Counted from the stretch's first letter, positions 1 through 5,093 are shown. The stretch is DNA of 8,325 bases from Nitrosopumilales archaeon CG15_BIG_FIL_POST_REV_8_21_14_020_37_12 (GCA_002781805.1 PFFZ01000035.1:1-8325), one strand, 5' to 3'. Made by a program: numbers and translations. Notes: a model not told the origin generated them from the sequence alone.

Positions 1-332
1 AGAAATATGCTCAGCGGCCATCCGCCCTGCCCGGTTGCAATCTGACAGACCTTTTGATAAATGTCATCCAGATCAGGCCTTTCTTCTCTATCCACTTTGA
101 TGTTGACAAAATTTTCATTCATAAATTCGGCAATGTCTTCATTCTCAAATGATTCATGTGCCATGACATGGCACCAGTGACAAGAGCTATACCCGACACT
201 GAGAAAGATTGGCTTGTTCTCATCACGTGCTTTTTTTAATGCCACATCATTCCACGGATACCAGTTTACAGGGTTGTGTGCATGCTGTAGCAAGTAGGGG
301 CTAGTTTCATCGATAAGACTGTTTTCTGCCAC
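1..332 (-). CDS. DUF255 thioredoxin-like protein (YyaL/SPATA20 family), N-terminal part only
   Basis: The 110 residues visible are the N-terminal thioredoxin-like domain of the YyaL/SPATA20 family; the rest lies beyond the left edge. Family hallmarks are clear: [17 protein letters not shown] at residues 11-27, the redox-type motif CHWC at 51-54 followed by HVM, then DREERPD and the GQGGWPLS segment at the truncated end. Full-length members are usually several hundred residues, with a C-terminal six-hairpin glycosidase-like domain that cannot be checked here. Their biochemical role is poorly defined; a thiol-redox or sugar-related function is inferred from the fold. The start is GTG at 332: the frame stays open upstream to a stop at 420-422 but has no other ATG, GTG or TTG, and the conserved motif begins about ten residues later. 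No Shine-Dalgarno sequence is visible; a weak TATA-like ACAAATAC sits about 25-30 bases upstream. Confidence 0.9.
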   Translation of the reverse strand, partial: MAENSLIDETSPYLLQHAHNPVNWYPWNDVALKKARDENKPIFLSVGYSSCHWCHVMAHESFENEDIAEFMNENFVNIKVDREERPDLDDIYQKVCQIATGQGGWPLSIF

Positions 333-375
333 AGTGAAAGTACCGTCTTGATGGTATTTGTACCTAATTGGAAAA

Positions 376-609
376 TCAAAAAATTCCTTTGCCCTCTTCC
401 AACTCGTAAATTCTAACGTTTATCTTTCCAAGCAGTTTTACTTTGGACTTGTGGGCTTTTTTGTCATGGCTGTAATCTTTTTTCTCAACTAGTTCCTGCA
501 GCCTTTTTAGCTGCTCAAGTGAGAGTTTTTTGAATTCGTTTTTAGAGCTGGATATCAACTGCAAAAGTTTGACACGCTCACGGTCTTCATCGGTTATTCC
601 ATCTGCCAT
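376..609 (-). CDS. small charged helical protein, unknown function
   Basis: I do not recognise this protein. From ATG at 609 it is 77 residues, highly charged and predicted mostly helical (segments around [12 protein letters not shown] and [15 protein letters not shown]), ending in a basic stretch and a short [12 protein letters not shown] segment that could form a strand. It has no membrane segment, cysteines or signal peptide, so it is probably cytosolic. An in-frame GTG at 630 would add seven residues, but the best TATA-like box (about 647-655) would put transcription start near 625, downstream of that GTG, so 609 is preferred. It ends 43 bases before the DUF255 gene on the same strand and may be co-transcribed with it. 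The function is unknown; the open frame and promoter placement support a real gene. Confidence 0.6.
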   Translation of the reverse strand: MADGITDEDRERVKLLQLISSSKNEFKKLSLEQLKRLQELVEKKDYSHDKKAHKSKVKLLGKINVRIYELEEGKGIF

Positions 610-644
610 AAGAGAGGTAAAGGTTTTCACCTTTATTTCTCTAA

Positions 645-664
645 TGCAATAAAAAGAAAATTAA
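645..664 (-). promoter_or_regulatory. TATA-like box for the 376-609 gene, within a T-rich run after the H1-like gene
   Basis: Read on the minus strand this stretch is TTAATTTTCTTTTTATTGCA. TTTTTATTG (655-647) lies about 26 bases before an expected transcription start near 625, giving a leader of about 16 bases to the ATG at 609. The same T-rich run begins about 15 bases after the stop of the upstream H1-like gene and could also serve as an archaeal oligo-T terminator. Both readings are inferences from base composition and spacing. Confidence 0.35.
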
Positions 665-679
665 TGCGTTTAGCATCAA

Positions 680-994
680 TTAGATTGTTTTTGCTCGTTT
701 TAGAGCTTTGAGATAAACAGCCTTCTTTTTGCGTGCAGTTTTTTCTGCTTGCTTTAGTGCGCGCTTGGCACTCTTAATCTTATTAGTTGCTTTTTGGAGA
801 TCATTTTTTCTCTTTCTTGCAACAATTTGTGCTTTTCTTGCGGCCTTGCTTACTGTTTTTTTTGCGGTTCGCCTTACTTTTCTTGTTGTCTTTTTTGCTT
901 TTCGCGTTGCAGTTCTTTTTGCCGTTCTTGCTGTTCTCTTTACTTTTCTAGTTGCTTTTCTTGCAGCTTTTTTAGTTGCTTTTCTTGCAGCCAT
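680..994 (-). CDS. Lys/Arg/Ala-rich histone H1-like (Hc1-like) DNA-binding protein
   Basis: This 104-residue protein is extraordinarily basic: by hand count 29 Lys and 16 Arg against one Asp and one Glu, with 23 Ala and 13 Thr. The first 60 or so residues are near-repeats of AARKATKK, RTAKR and TRKAKK type, resembling the C-terminal tails of eukaryotic linker histone H1 and bacterial Hc1/AlgP-type proteins. The last 45 residues (from about KRKNDLQKATNKIKSAKR) look like a basic amphipathic helix or coiled coil. The likely role is to bind and condense DNA, or possibly RNA, through charge; this is inferred from composition, since no globular domain is visible. The start is ATG at 994, preceded by a TATA-like box near 1042 and a leader of about 20 bases. 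A ribosomal or RNA-binding role is an alternative. Low complexity makes homology weak evidence. Confidence 0.8.
   Translation of the reverse strand: MAARKATKKAARKATRKVKRTARTAKRTATRKAKKTTRKVRRTAKKTVSKAARKAQIVARKRKNDLQKATNKIKSAKRALKQAEKTARKKKAVYLKALKRAKTI
949..991 (-). repeat. 19-base perfect direct repeat, 24-base period, inside the H1-like gene
   Basis: The plus-strand string TAGTTGCTTTTCTTGCAGC occurs at 949-967 and again at 973-991. The 24-base period equals eight codons and encodes the N-terminal AARKATKK / AARKATRK pair. Further degenerate copies (TTTTCTTGCGGCC near 833, several GTTCTTTTTGCCG-like units) continue through the gene, suggesting it grew by in-frame tandem duplication. Confidence 0.85.
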
Positions 995-1036
995 GGTAAA
1001 ATCAAAGTTTCATATGTTAAAAGTACTAAACGTGTA

Positions 1037-1047
1037 GAAAATTTTAT
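1037..1047 (-). promoter_or_regulatory. TATA-like box upstream of the H1-like gene
   Basis: On the minus strand this reads CATAAAATTTT. Its centre predicts a transcription start near 1016, about 20 bases before the ATG at 994. The short leader would hold a three-codon frame, ATG AAA CTT TGA (1013-1002), just before the gene. The box overlaps the region right after the stop of the upstream 65-residue gene (stop at 1054-1056). Confidence 0.4.
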
Positions 1048-1053
1048 GTTTGA

Positions 1054-1251
1054 TCAATAATTATTGTTATTTTTTGGAGCAATGTCAGAGTAGACATCAG
1101 TGAGCTCGCGATATTTTTTCTCAATTTCTTCTAATTTTGATGCAATCAATTTTTCATCAGACTTTTCAGACGTTAATTTCTCATATTCGCTCATCAGTTT
1201 TTTGTAATCACTGTGCAGTTGCTCGTAATTCCTAACCTCAGGATTTTCCAT
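1054..1251 (-). CDS. small coiled-coil protein, unknown function
   Basis: This 65-residue protein is not a family I recognise. Residues 9-52 form one strongly charged, heptad-like helical stretch (EQLHSDYKKLMSEYEKL, then SKLEEIEKKYRELTDVY), predicting a short coiled coil. It ends in an unusual PKNNNNY tail rich in asparagine. There are no cysteines or membrane segments, so a cytosolic, probably oligomeric small protein is expected. ATG at 1251 is the only sensible start, and a TATA-like AAAAATACAT (1288-1279) predicts a leader of only a few bases. It lies just upstream of the H1-like gene on the same strand with about 60 bases between, but that gene appears to have its own box. Function unknown. 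Confidence 0.65.
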   Translation of the reverse strand: MENPEVRNYEQLHSDYKKLMSEYEKLTSEKSDEKLIASKLEEIEKKYRELTDVYSDIAPKNNNNY

Positions 1252-1278
1252 TTACAATTAAAACATGTCATCATTGAA

Positions 1279-1288
1279 ATGTATTTTT
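1279..1288 (-). promoter_or_regulatory. TATA-like box upstream of the 65-residue coiled-coil gene
   Basis: On the minus strand this reads AAAAATACAT. The expected start about 25 bases downstream falls near 1258, giving a leader of about seven bases to the ATG at 1251. It is one of two divergent promoters in the gap of about 170 bases that ends at the alcohol dehydrogenase. Confidence 0.4.
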
Positions 1289-1390
1289 AGCAAAAATTGT
1301 TGTTAATAGATCAAAAAAGTTTCAGAAAATAAAGCACGATTGGATTTCAAATGTGCAAATAGTACGCAAATATGACTTGAAATGGAGAAT

Positions 1391-1400
1391 CTTAAAATTT
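1391..1400 (+). promoter_or_regulatory. TATA-like box for the alcohol dehydrogenase gene
   Basis: CTTAAAATTT is centred 26 bases before the ATG at 1422, the usual archaeal TATA-to-start distance, so the transcript is probably leaderless. The box lies inside the open frame that extends back to a GTG at 1353, which argues against that earlier start. Confidence 0.5.
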
Positions 1401-1421
1401 CATGCAATAATTAATCCACAT

Positions 1422-2456
1422 ATGGAAAAAATGAGAGCAATGATACTATCAAAATGTGCCCCAGTGGAGACAGACCCACTGAGACTATCAGAAATTGACA
1501 AGCATCAGATAAAAAGACCAAGAGAAATTTTGCTGAAAATTGAAGCATGTGGAGTATGCCACTCACAACTACATGGCATAGAAGGAGATTGGAAGGAAAT
1601 AGGAATTCCGCCTACATTACCCACAGTTCCAGGCCATGAGATAGTAGGCAAGGTAGTAGAAATTGGAAAGGAGGTCACAAAGTTCAGAGTGGGAGACAGG
1701 GCTGGAATCACGCCGCTGCTAGAGGCATGCAAAAGATGCCAGTACTGCACAGAGGGAAAGGAATACCTGTGCGAATCAGCTGAGATTACCGGAGAGTCAT
1801 TTAAGGGAGGATATGCAGAGTACATCACGGTTTTAGAGGACTTTGCAACAAAAGTTCCCCACAGCATGGAGCCAGATTATGCAGCACCGCTATTTTGTGC
1901 GGGCATAACTGCATTCAAGGCCGTAAAGGCAGCAGAACCAAAATCACACAAAAAGATTGGAATATTCGGAATTGGAGGAGTGGGACACATGGCAATTCAG
2001 TTTGCAAGAATTGAGGGCTCTGATGTCATAGCTTTTTCACGCTCTCAAAATCACCTCAACATCGCAAAGAGATTAGGTGCAAAGGATGCAATGGTATTTT
2101 CAAACAATCAAGAGGAATTTCTAGAAGGGATCAAAGAGAGACACGGGTTGCTTGATGCTGCAATTGTATTTGCACCAGCAGACATTGTAACAGACACTGC
2201 GATAAAATCGGTGAAGAAAGGGGGACTGGTAGTAATTGCGACAGTCGGTAAAAATCCGCAGTTTATGGCATTTGAGGAAAAGACAATCCGTGGGACATTG
2301 ATTGGCTCAACGAAAGACATGGAGGAGGTAATAAAAATTTGCGAAGAAGAAAAGGTGGAAGTGATTACAGAGTCTTTTCCTTTAGAGAAAGCAAACGAGG
2401 TTCTAAAAAAACTAAAAAACTCTCAGATTGGGGCAAGGGCAGTTCTCATCCCGTGA
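1422..2456 (+). CDS. zinc-dependent alcohol dehydrogenase (MDR family), probably NADP(H)-preferring
   Basis: This 344-residue medium-chain dehydrogenase oxidises alcohols or reduces aldehydes/ketones; the physiological substrate cannot be read from sequence. Catalytic zinc ligands are visible as C46 (in CGVCHSQLH), H72 with E73 (PGHE) and C159 (FCAG). The structural zinc site is complete: C103, C106, C109 and C117. The Rossmann motif GIGGVGH is at 183-189. The second strand ends in SRS rather than an acidic residue, which in cinnamyl-alcohol/ADH6-type relatives favours NADPH; that preference is inferred. The position after CHS is Gln where Asp is common. ATG 1422 is chosen because a TATA-like box lies 26 bases upstream and the domain begins directly after it; ATG 1431 and GTG 1353 are alternatives, the last adding 23 unlikely residues. 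It appears monocistronic, cytosolic and intact. Confidence 0.93.
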   Translation: MEKMRAMILSKCAPVETDPLRLSEIDKHQIKRPREILLKIEACGVCHSQLHGIEGDWKEIGIPPTLPTVPGHEIVGKVVEIGKEVTKFRVGDRAGITPLLEACKRCQYCTEGKEYLCESAEITGESFKGGYAEYITVLEDFATKVPHSMEPDYAAPLFCAGITAFKAVKAAEPKSHKKIGIFGIGGVGHMAIQFARIEGSDVIAFSRSQNHLNIAKRLGAKDAMVFSNNQEEFLEGIKERHGLLDAAIVFAPADIVTDTAIKSVKKGGLVVIATVGKNPQFMAFEEKTIRGTLIGSTKDMEEVIKICEEEKVEVITESFPLEKANEVLKKLKNSQIGARAVLIP

Positions 2457-2467
2457 TTCCAAGCTGG

Positions 2468-2476
2468 AATAAATAA
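2468..2476 (+). promoter_or_regulatory. TATA-like box for the 50-residue Cys-rich gene
   Basis: AATAAATAA is centred about 25 bases before the ATG at 2497, again the leaderless spacing. It starts only 12 bases after the stop of the alcohol dehydrogenase, suggesting that the small gene has its own transcript. A second A/T-rich run (AAAATAAATT, 2481-2490) is too close to the start. Confidence 0.4.
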
Positions 2477-2496
2477 CCCAAAAATAAATTTCAATT

Positions 2497-2649
2497 ATGA
2501 ATTGCAAAAGGTGCCACCATACAAACGAGGCACACATACCACAAAACCAGAGCAGATCATTGATGAGAGTTGGAAAATGCCAAATTCCAACTTGTACGTG
2601 TCAGCAATATTTGGAGCCAATTCAGGAAATTGACGAAGACTTGATGTAA
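2497..2649 (+). CDS. 50-residue Cys-rich miniprotein, putative zinc-binding
   Basis: This short gene encodes 50 residues starting MNCKRCHHTNEAH. Cysteines are grouped as C3 and C6 (CKRC, followed by HH) and C28, C33 and C35 (KCQIPTCTC), a layout that suggests one zinc site or a small redox/metal-binding knuckle. The C-terminus is acidic (EPIQEIDEDLM) and there is no membrane segment, so a cytosolic location is expected. Support for its reality is the clustered Cys/His arrangement, a TATA-like box 25 bases upstream of the ATG, clean stop and start, and a neat fit between its neighbours. I do not recognise a named family; it resembles small zinc-ribbon-like proteins common in archaea. A role in protein or nucleic-acid binding is only a guess. 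Confidence 0.7.
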   Translation: MNCKRCHHTNEAHIPQNQSRSLMRVGKCQIPTCTCQQYLEPIQEIDEDLM

Positions 2650-2655
2650 TCACAA

Positions 2656-2665
2656 TTCATATATC
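2656..2665 (+). promoter_or_regulatory. TATA-like box for the 77-residue gene
   Basis: TTCATATATC is centred about 26 bases before the ATG at 2686, matching leaderless spacing. It lies wholly in the 36-base gap after the Cys-rich gene. Confidence 0.45.
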
Positions 2666-2685
2666 AACAAGATATTTGTAAACGC

Positions 2686-2919
2686 ATGAAAAAACATGCG
2701 CCAGCTGATGAGATGCGAGAAGAGCTTGACAATCTTCTTTCCAAAATTAACGCAATGGAGATCGTAGCATCAGATGAATTCCAGAAAGGAACGGTCAAGG
2801 TTTTAAGAGCACTGGTAGAAGGGCAGATCCATTCAATTAACGAGTTTGAGCACTTAAAAAAAGCAATAGACTTGCTGACATTGCAGTTATTTGAGGTTCA
2901 AAATAAGATCAGGAGTTGA
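2686..2919 (+). CDS. small helical protein, unknown function
   Basis: This 77-residue protein looks almost entirely alpha-helical. Heptad-like hydrophobic spacing runs from MREELDNLLSKINAMEIV and again through HLKKAIDLLTLQLFEVQNK, suggesting a helical hairpin or dimeric coiled coil. It has no cysteines, no signal peptide and no membrane segment. ATG 2686 is supported by a TATA-like box 26 bases upstream. Its last 11 bases, including the stop, overlap the end of the convergent gene on the other strand (2909-2919). I do not recognise the family; the charged helical character would fit an adaptor or nucleoid-associated role, but nothing visible decides this. Confidence 0.7.
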   Translation: MKKHAPADEMREELDNLLSKINAMEIVASDEFQKGTVKVLRALVEGQIHSINEFEHLKKAIDLLTLQLFEVQNKIRS

Positions 2920-3415
2920 GTTTTGTATCACTCAGACCGCACTCAGAGCACCGTACAATGCTTGATTTTTCCATGACTTTTTCCACCCTCATTTCAGAGC
3001 CGCAGCACGGACAGTGGATTTTTTCTGATGTGGGGGAGGTGCCAGAATCCTGTTTTGGGCGGACTGTATAGTCAGGCTGTTTTGCAGCAGGCTCTTGATT
3101 GCAATCCGGCCTATATCTGCTGATGATCTTGGCAGATACCTGTCTTCTTTGAATAGGAGGAGCATCAAACATTGGGAGAATTGCAAGATACAGTGATTTT
3201 TCAGACCTGGATTTTTCCACCCAGCACTTGAATAGCGAGTGTTTGGTGAAAAACCCAATATCATCAGTCTTTTCACATTCGCCGACATATAGAGTCTGAA
3301 AAGTATCATTGGTGCGAGACAGTATAAGATAAACAACTTTTTCCATGGGTGGGCCCCATTCGTCAAGTTTGATTGGTCCAAGAAATTCATATTGGAGAAT
3401 TTGTATGCTCAACAA
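2909..3415 (-). CDS. degenerate GIY-YIG-like domain fused to a C-terminal zinc ribbon
   Basis: The 168-residue protein has two parts. Residues about 24-106 resemble a GIY-YIG fold: VVYLI (27-31) in place of GIY, LYVGE (42-46) in place of YIG, then a helix region and the YRPDCN ending (101-106) typical of the last strand. The usual catalytic Arg in the first helix and the catalytic Glu (the equivalent region is RRQVSAKII) are not seen, so nuclease activity is doubtful. A Pro/Lys/Ser-rich linker (107-132) leads to a zinc ribbon with C135/C138 and C156/C159. Together this suggests a nucleic-acid-binding protein. The GIY-YIG assignment is my pattern reading and moderately uncertain. The start is TTG 3415, supported by a TATA-like box about 26 bases upstream and plausible coding up to residue 24; ATG 3346 is the alternative. 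It overlaps the neighbouring plus-strand gene tail to tail. Confidence 0.7.
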   Translation of the reverse strand: MLSIQILQYEFLGPIKLDEWGPPMEKVVYLILSRTNDTFQTLYVGECEKTDDIGFFTKHSLFKCWVEKSRSEKSLYLAILPMFDAPPIQRRQVSAKIISRYRPDCNQEPAAKQPDYTVRPKQDSGTSPTSEKIHCPCCGSEMRVEKVMEKSSIVRCSECGLSDTKLNS

Positions 3416-3436
3416 ATATAGATCATATTACTCACT

Positions 3437-3446
3437 TTTCTATTTT
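3437..3446 (-). promoter_or_regulatory. TATA-like box for the GIY-YIG-like/zinc-ribbon gene
   Basis: On the minus strand this reads AAAATAGAAA, centred about 26 bases before the TTG at 3415, consistent with a leaderless TTG start. A second A/T-rich run, TATATTTG just before the TTG, would point to a start inside the frame, so the assignment is tentative. Confidence 0.3.
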
Positions 3447-3513
3447 CGTGTCATATGGGAATAATGTCAAAAATTGATCGCATGTGAGTGCTTGAAAAGA
3501 TTAAATTCGAGTA

Positions 3514-3520
3514 GGAGGGG
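3514..3520 (+). promoter_or_regulatory. possible Shine-Dalgarno site, GGAGGGG
   Basis: GGAGGGG ends ten bases before the ATG at 3531 and is the clearest Shine-Dalgarno-like site before a plus-strand start in the window. A TATA-like TTAAATT (3501-3507), however, sits about 26 bases before the same ATG and would make the transcript leaderless, leaving the purine run outside the mRNA. The sequence alone does not decide between the two. Confidence 0.4.
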
Positions 3521-3530
3521 TTTTGATTAA

Positions 3531-3779
3531 ATGAAAGATCCTCACAATCATGCAAAAGTAGGATATGCCATGATTGTAGTGGCTGCAAGTCTCACAGCGG
3601 TGGCATTATTGGCACTGGCAATAGGCTCAGACGTACTATATGCAGACAACATTCAGAGAGAGAATCAAGCCCACTTTAACGAATGCAAGGCAAATGATTT
3701 CAAACCAGACGGCTGTGAGAGATATTGGGATAGGATCAACAACGATGTTTCTGGAATTTACGTAGACCTTGAAAAATGA
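3531..3779 (+). CDS. small single-pass membrane protein with an external Cys pair
   Basis: The 82-residue protein has a short basic/His N-terminus (MKDPHNHAK), one hydrophobic helix at about residues 10-32 and a soluble C-terminal part of about 50 residues. The positive N-terminus suggests N-in topology, placing the C-terminal part outside the membrane. That part carries C52 and C62 in ECKANDFKPDGCERYW, spaced for a small disulfide loop. The hydrophobic segment could instead be an uncleaved or cleaved signal (VLYADN follows it). ATG 3531 is the natural start. The stop lies two bases from the end of the convergent six-helix membrane gene. I do not recognise a family; function unknown. Confidence 0.7.
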   Translation: MKDPHNHAKVGYAMIVVAASLTAVALLALAIGSDVLYADNIQRENQAHFNECKANDFKPDGCERYWDRINNDVSGIYVDLEK

Positions 3780-3781
3780 TT

Positions 3782-4471
3782 TCAAAATCCATTGGCAAAA
3801 TCCTCCATCGTGTTTAGATTTTTAGTTAGCTTGTTCATTGCATAAAACGCACCGCCTACAATTCCTGCATGATAAAATGTATACAGAAAGACACCAGAGG
3901 AAGTAGGATCAGAGTGTGTAAAACTGAGTGCAAGCAAGGTAAAGAAAACAAATGTCCCAACACATGCAACTAGCCTGTTGAGTATTCCCGTGTTCATCCC
4001 TACAATTCTCTTAGTAGCTGCTGCCATCAAGGTAATACTGGTAATAATTAGAAAGGTTGCTCCACCGTTTGCCATAACAAACGCATTAACCCAAGAGAAA
4101 AGACCATCCTCTAGAATTTTTATATCAGGCATCAGGCTTCCGCCGTTTAGTGCAAAGTTTACAGAGCTAAACATGCCGCCAATCACAAAAAAGAAAAGAA
4201 ATATTTTCACAATTGATCTTTTTATCGGGCTACGAATCTCAGAAGGCCTGACTGCCCTCTCTGTAATGCGCATACCATAGAGAAAACCCACAAGCATTGC
4301 AGGAACAAACATGATGTTTATCAGGATTGGGGATTCGCGATTGATTGCGTCGATTTGCGGATAGAATACCAGGAAAATCAAGACCGCAGAAAGCGCAGAA
4401 AAGGTAAACAGGAGCAGATTAAGATACTTGTGTGAGCTAGATTCAGATTCGCCGTATTCCCAATTATACAT
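3782..4471 (-). CDS. six-helix integral membrane protein, unknown function
   Basis: This 229-residue protein shows six hydrophobic segments at roughly residues 18-39, 49-67, 84-106, 126-150, 165-183 and 195-212. An acidic/Ser-rich N-terminus (YGESESSSHK) and a short C-terminal tail (KNLNTMEDFANGF) flank them. Helix-embedded motifs worth noting are NGGATFLI in segment four and YHAGIVGGAFYAMN in segment six, which contain small residues and a histidine. No transporter signature, ATPase motif or cofactor site is recognised. It belongs to no family I can name and could be a lineage-specific membrane protein. ATG 4471 is supported by a TATA-like box about 25 bases upstream, implying a leaderless transcript. 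It is divergent from the two-helix membrane gene to its right. Confidence 0.8.
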   Translation of the reverse strand: MYNWEYGESESSSHKYLNLLLFTFSALSAVLIFLVFYPQIDAINRESPILINIMFVPAMLVGFLYGMRITERAVRPSEIRSPIKRSIVKIFLFFFVIGGMFSSVNFALNGGSLMPDIKILEDGLFSWVNAFVMANGGATFLIITSITLMAAATKRIVGMNTGILNRLVACVGTFVFFTLLALSFTHSDPTSSGVFLYTFYHAGIVGGAFYAMNKLTKNLNTMEDFANGF

Positions 4472-4490
4472 ACTTGAAAATCAGAAAAAA

Positions 4491-4500
4491 TGATTAAAGA
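4491..4500 (-). promoter_or_regulatory. TATA-like box for the six-helix membrane gene
   Basis: On the minus strand this reads TCTTTAATCA, centred about 25 bases before the ATG at 4471. It lies in the gap shared with the divergent two-helix membrane gene. Confidence 0.45.
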
Positions 4501-4571
4501 GCAGGTTGGAAAATCATTTGTTCAAATTATCAATTCTCTTTACCCTTTTTACCCATGACAACCACCAGAAA

Positions 4572-4781
4572 GTGGTGAAAATAGGAAAGACAGTCGCAGC
4601 AGTAGGGGCAGCAATGTCTGTATTAGGGGCCATATTTTACCTGCAAGGGCAATCAGTTGTGGGACCACAATCCTCGTTTATGTATGCAAACCCAGAGTGG
4701 ATAACGCATGGACTGGAGATTCTGGGTGTAGGAGCGGCAATATTTGCATTGGGCATCATGCTAGCAATCAAGAGGGTCTAG
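4572..4781 (+). CDS. small two-helix membrane protein, unknown function
   Basis: From GTG 4572 this protein is about 69 residues, with two hydrophobic helices (KTVAAVGAAMSVLGAIFYLQ and GLEILGVGAAIFALGIMLAI) joined by a polar loop of about 22 residues, QGQSVVGPQSSFMYANPEW. The Gly/Ala-rich helices would pack tightly as a hairpin, and the aromatic, Pro-containing loop looks constrained enough to be functional. A longer open frame begins with TTG 4506, but the added residues look non-coding and overlap the divergent promoter region. Two tandem GTGs (4572, 4575) precede MKIGK-like sequence, and a weak TTTTTA box lies about 25 bases upstream. Its stop TAG shares CTAG with the stop of the convergent regulator. 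The family is not recognised by name, and the exact start is uncertain. Confidence 0.65.
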   Translation: MVKIGKTVAAVGAAMSVLGAIFYLQGQSVVGPQSSFMYANPEWITHGLEILGVGAAIFALGIMLAIKRV

Positions 4782-5000
4782 CTTGTTACCCTAAGGGTTA
4801 TGGTGCTGCGGATTTTTTCCAATCTTCGAATTTTGGAGGCAATGACTGAGTCCAGGTCTTTGGGGGCCTCTAGCTCAACTACAATGTCATAGTTGCCATA
4901 TGTGACAAGGCAGTTTTTTACTTCTGGTATTTTTTGGAATTGGGAATAAACAGTCCTCCTCACCAATTTCGCAGCTGATCAACATGTATGCTTTATCCAA
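4778..5000 (-). CDS. stand-alone Lrp/AsnC ligand-binding (RAM) domain protein with apparent +1 frameshift
   Basis: Two frames together encode one small RAM domain, the effector-binding half of Lrp/AsnC regulators, without a helix-turn-helix. The second frame (from about 4954) gives TVYSQFQKIPEVKNCLVTYG, then NYDIVVELEA and a final ITLRV strand, matching the family's VYG-YD and terminal T-TL pattern. The expected first strand, DKAYMLISCEIGEE, is present just upstream (4997-4956) in a different frame. The frames join if one base is skipped in GAGGAGGACTG near 4955. Without this, translation would need TTG 4966 and lose the first beta strand. It could be a mutation, a sequencing error or programmed frameshifting. 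Such proteins form dimers or octamers and sense amino acids. TTG 5000 is chosen from the match and a TATA-like box near 5033; TTG 5009 is possible. Confidence 0.75.
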
Positions 5001-5028
5001 ATTCTTCAAAAGACGTTAAGAAAACAGG

Positions 5029-5036
5029 AACTTAAA
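5029..5036 (-). promoter_or_regulatory. TATA-like box for the RAM-domain gene
   Basis: On the minus strand this reads TTTAAGTT. Transcription would start near 5007, a few bases before the TTG at 5000 and about 40 bases upstream of the shorter TTG start at 4966. That placement supports the longer, frameshifted gene as the original one. Confidence 0.45.
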
Positions 5037-5093
5037 GACATCCCGACAATCATAAAACAGAGATCCATATCTGACGATGTGGTTTTAGAAGTG

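Noticed and set aside
729..1060. Two plus-strand open frames opposite the H1-like gene, rich in Phe/Leu/Ala or Cys/Ser
   Set aside because: They are mirror frames of a Lys/Arg/Ala-repeat gene; their hydrophobic or Cys-rich composition follows directly from its codons.
1353..1421. N-terminal extension of the alcohol dehydrogenase from GTG 1353
   Set aside because: The TATA-like box at 1391-1400 lies inside it, and the extra 23 residues do not resemble the family's N-terminus.
1505..2320. Minus-strand frames inside the alcohol dehydrogenase gene
   Set aside because: The plus strand has complete zinc-site and Rossmann motifs; these frames show no recognisable domain.
2989..3390. An overlapping minus-strand frame of 133 residues within the GIY-YIG-like gene
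   Set aside because: The alternative frame has no domain, while the chosen frame has a zinc ribbon and family-like strands.
3978..4280. A plus-strand frame opposite the six-helix membrane gene
   Set aside because: It is the complement of hydrophobic codons, and the minus-strand gene has a well-placed start and promoter.
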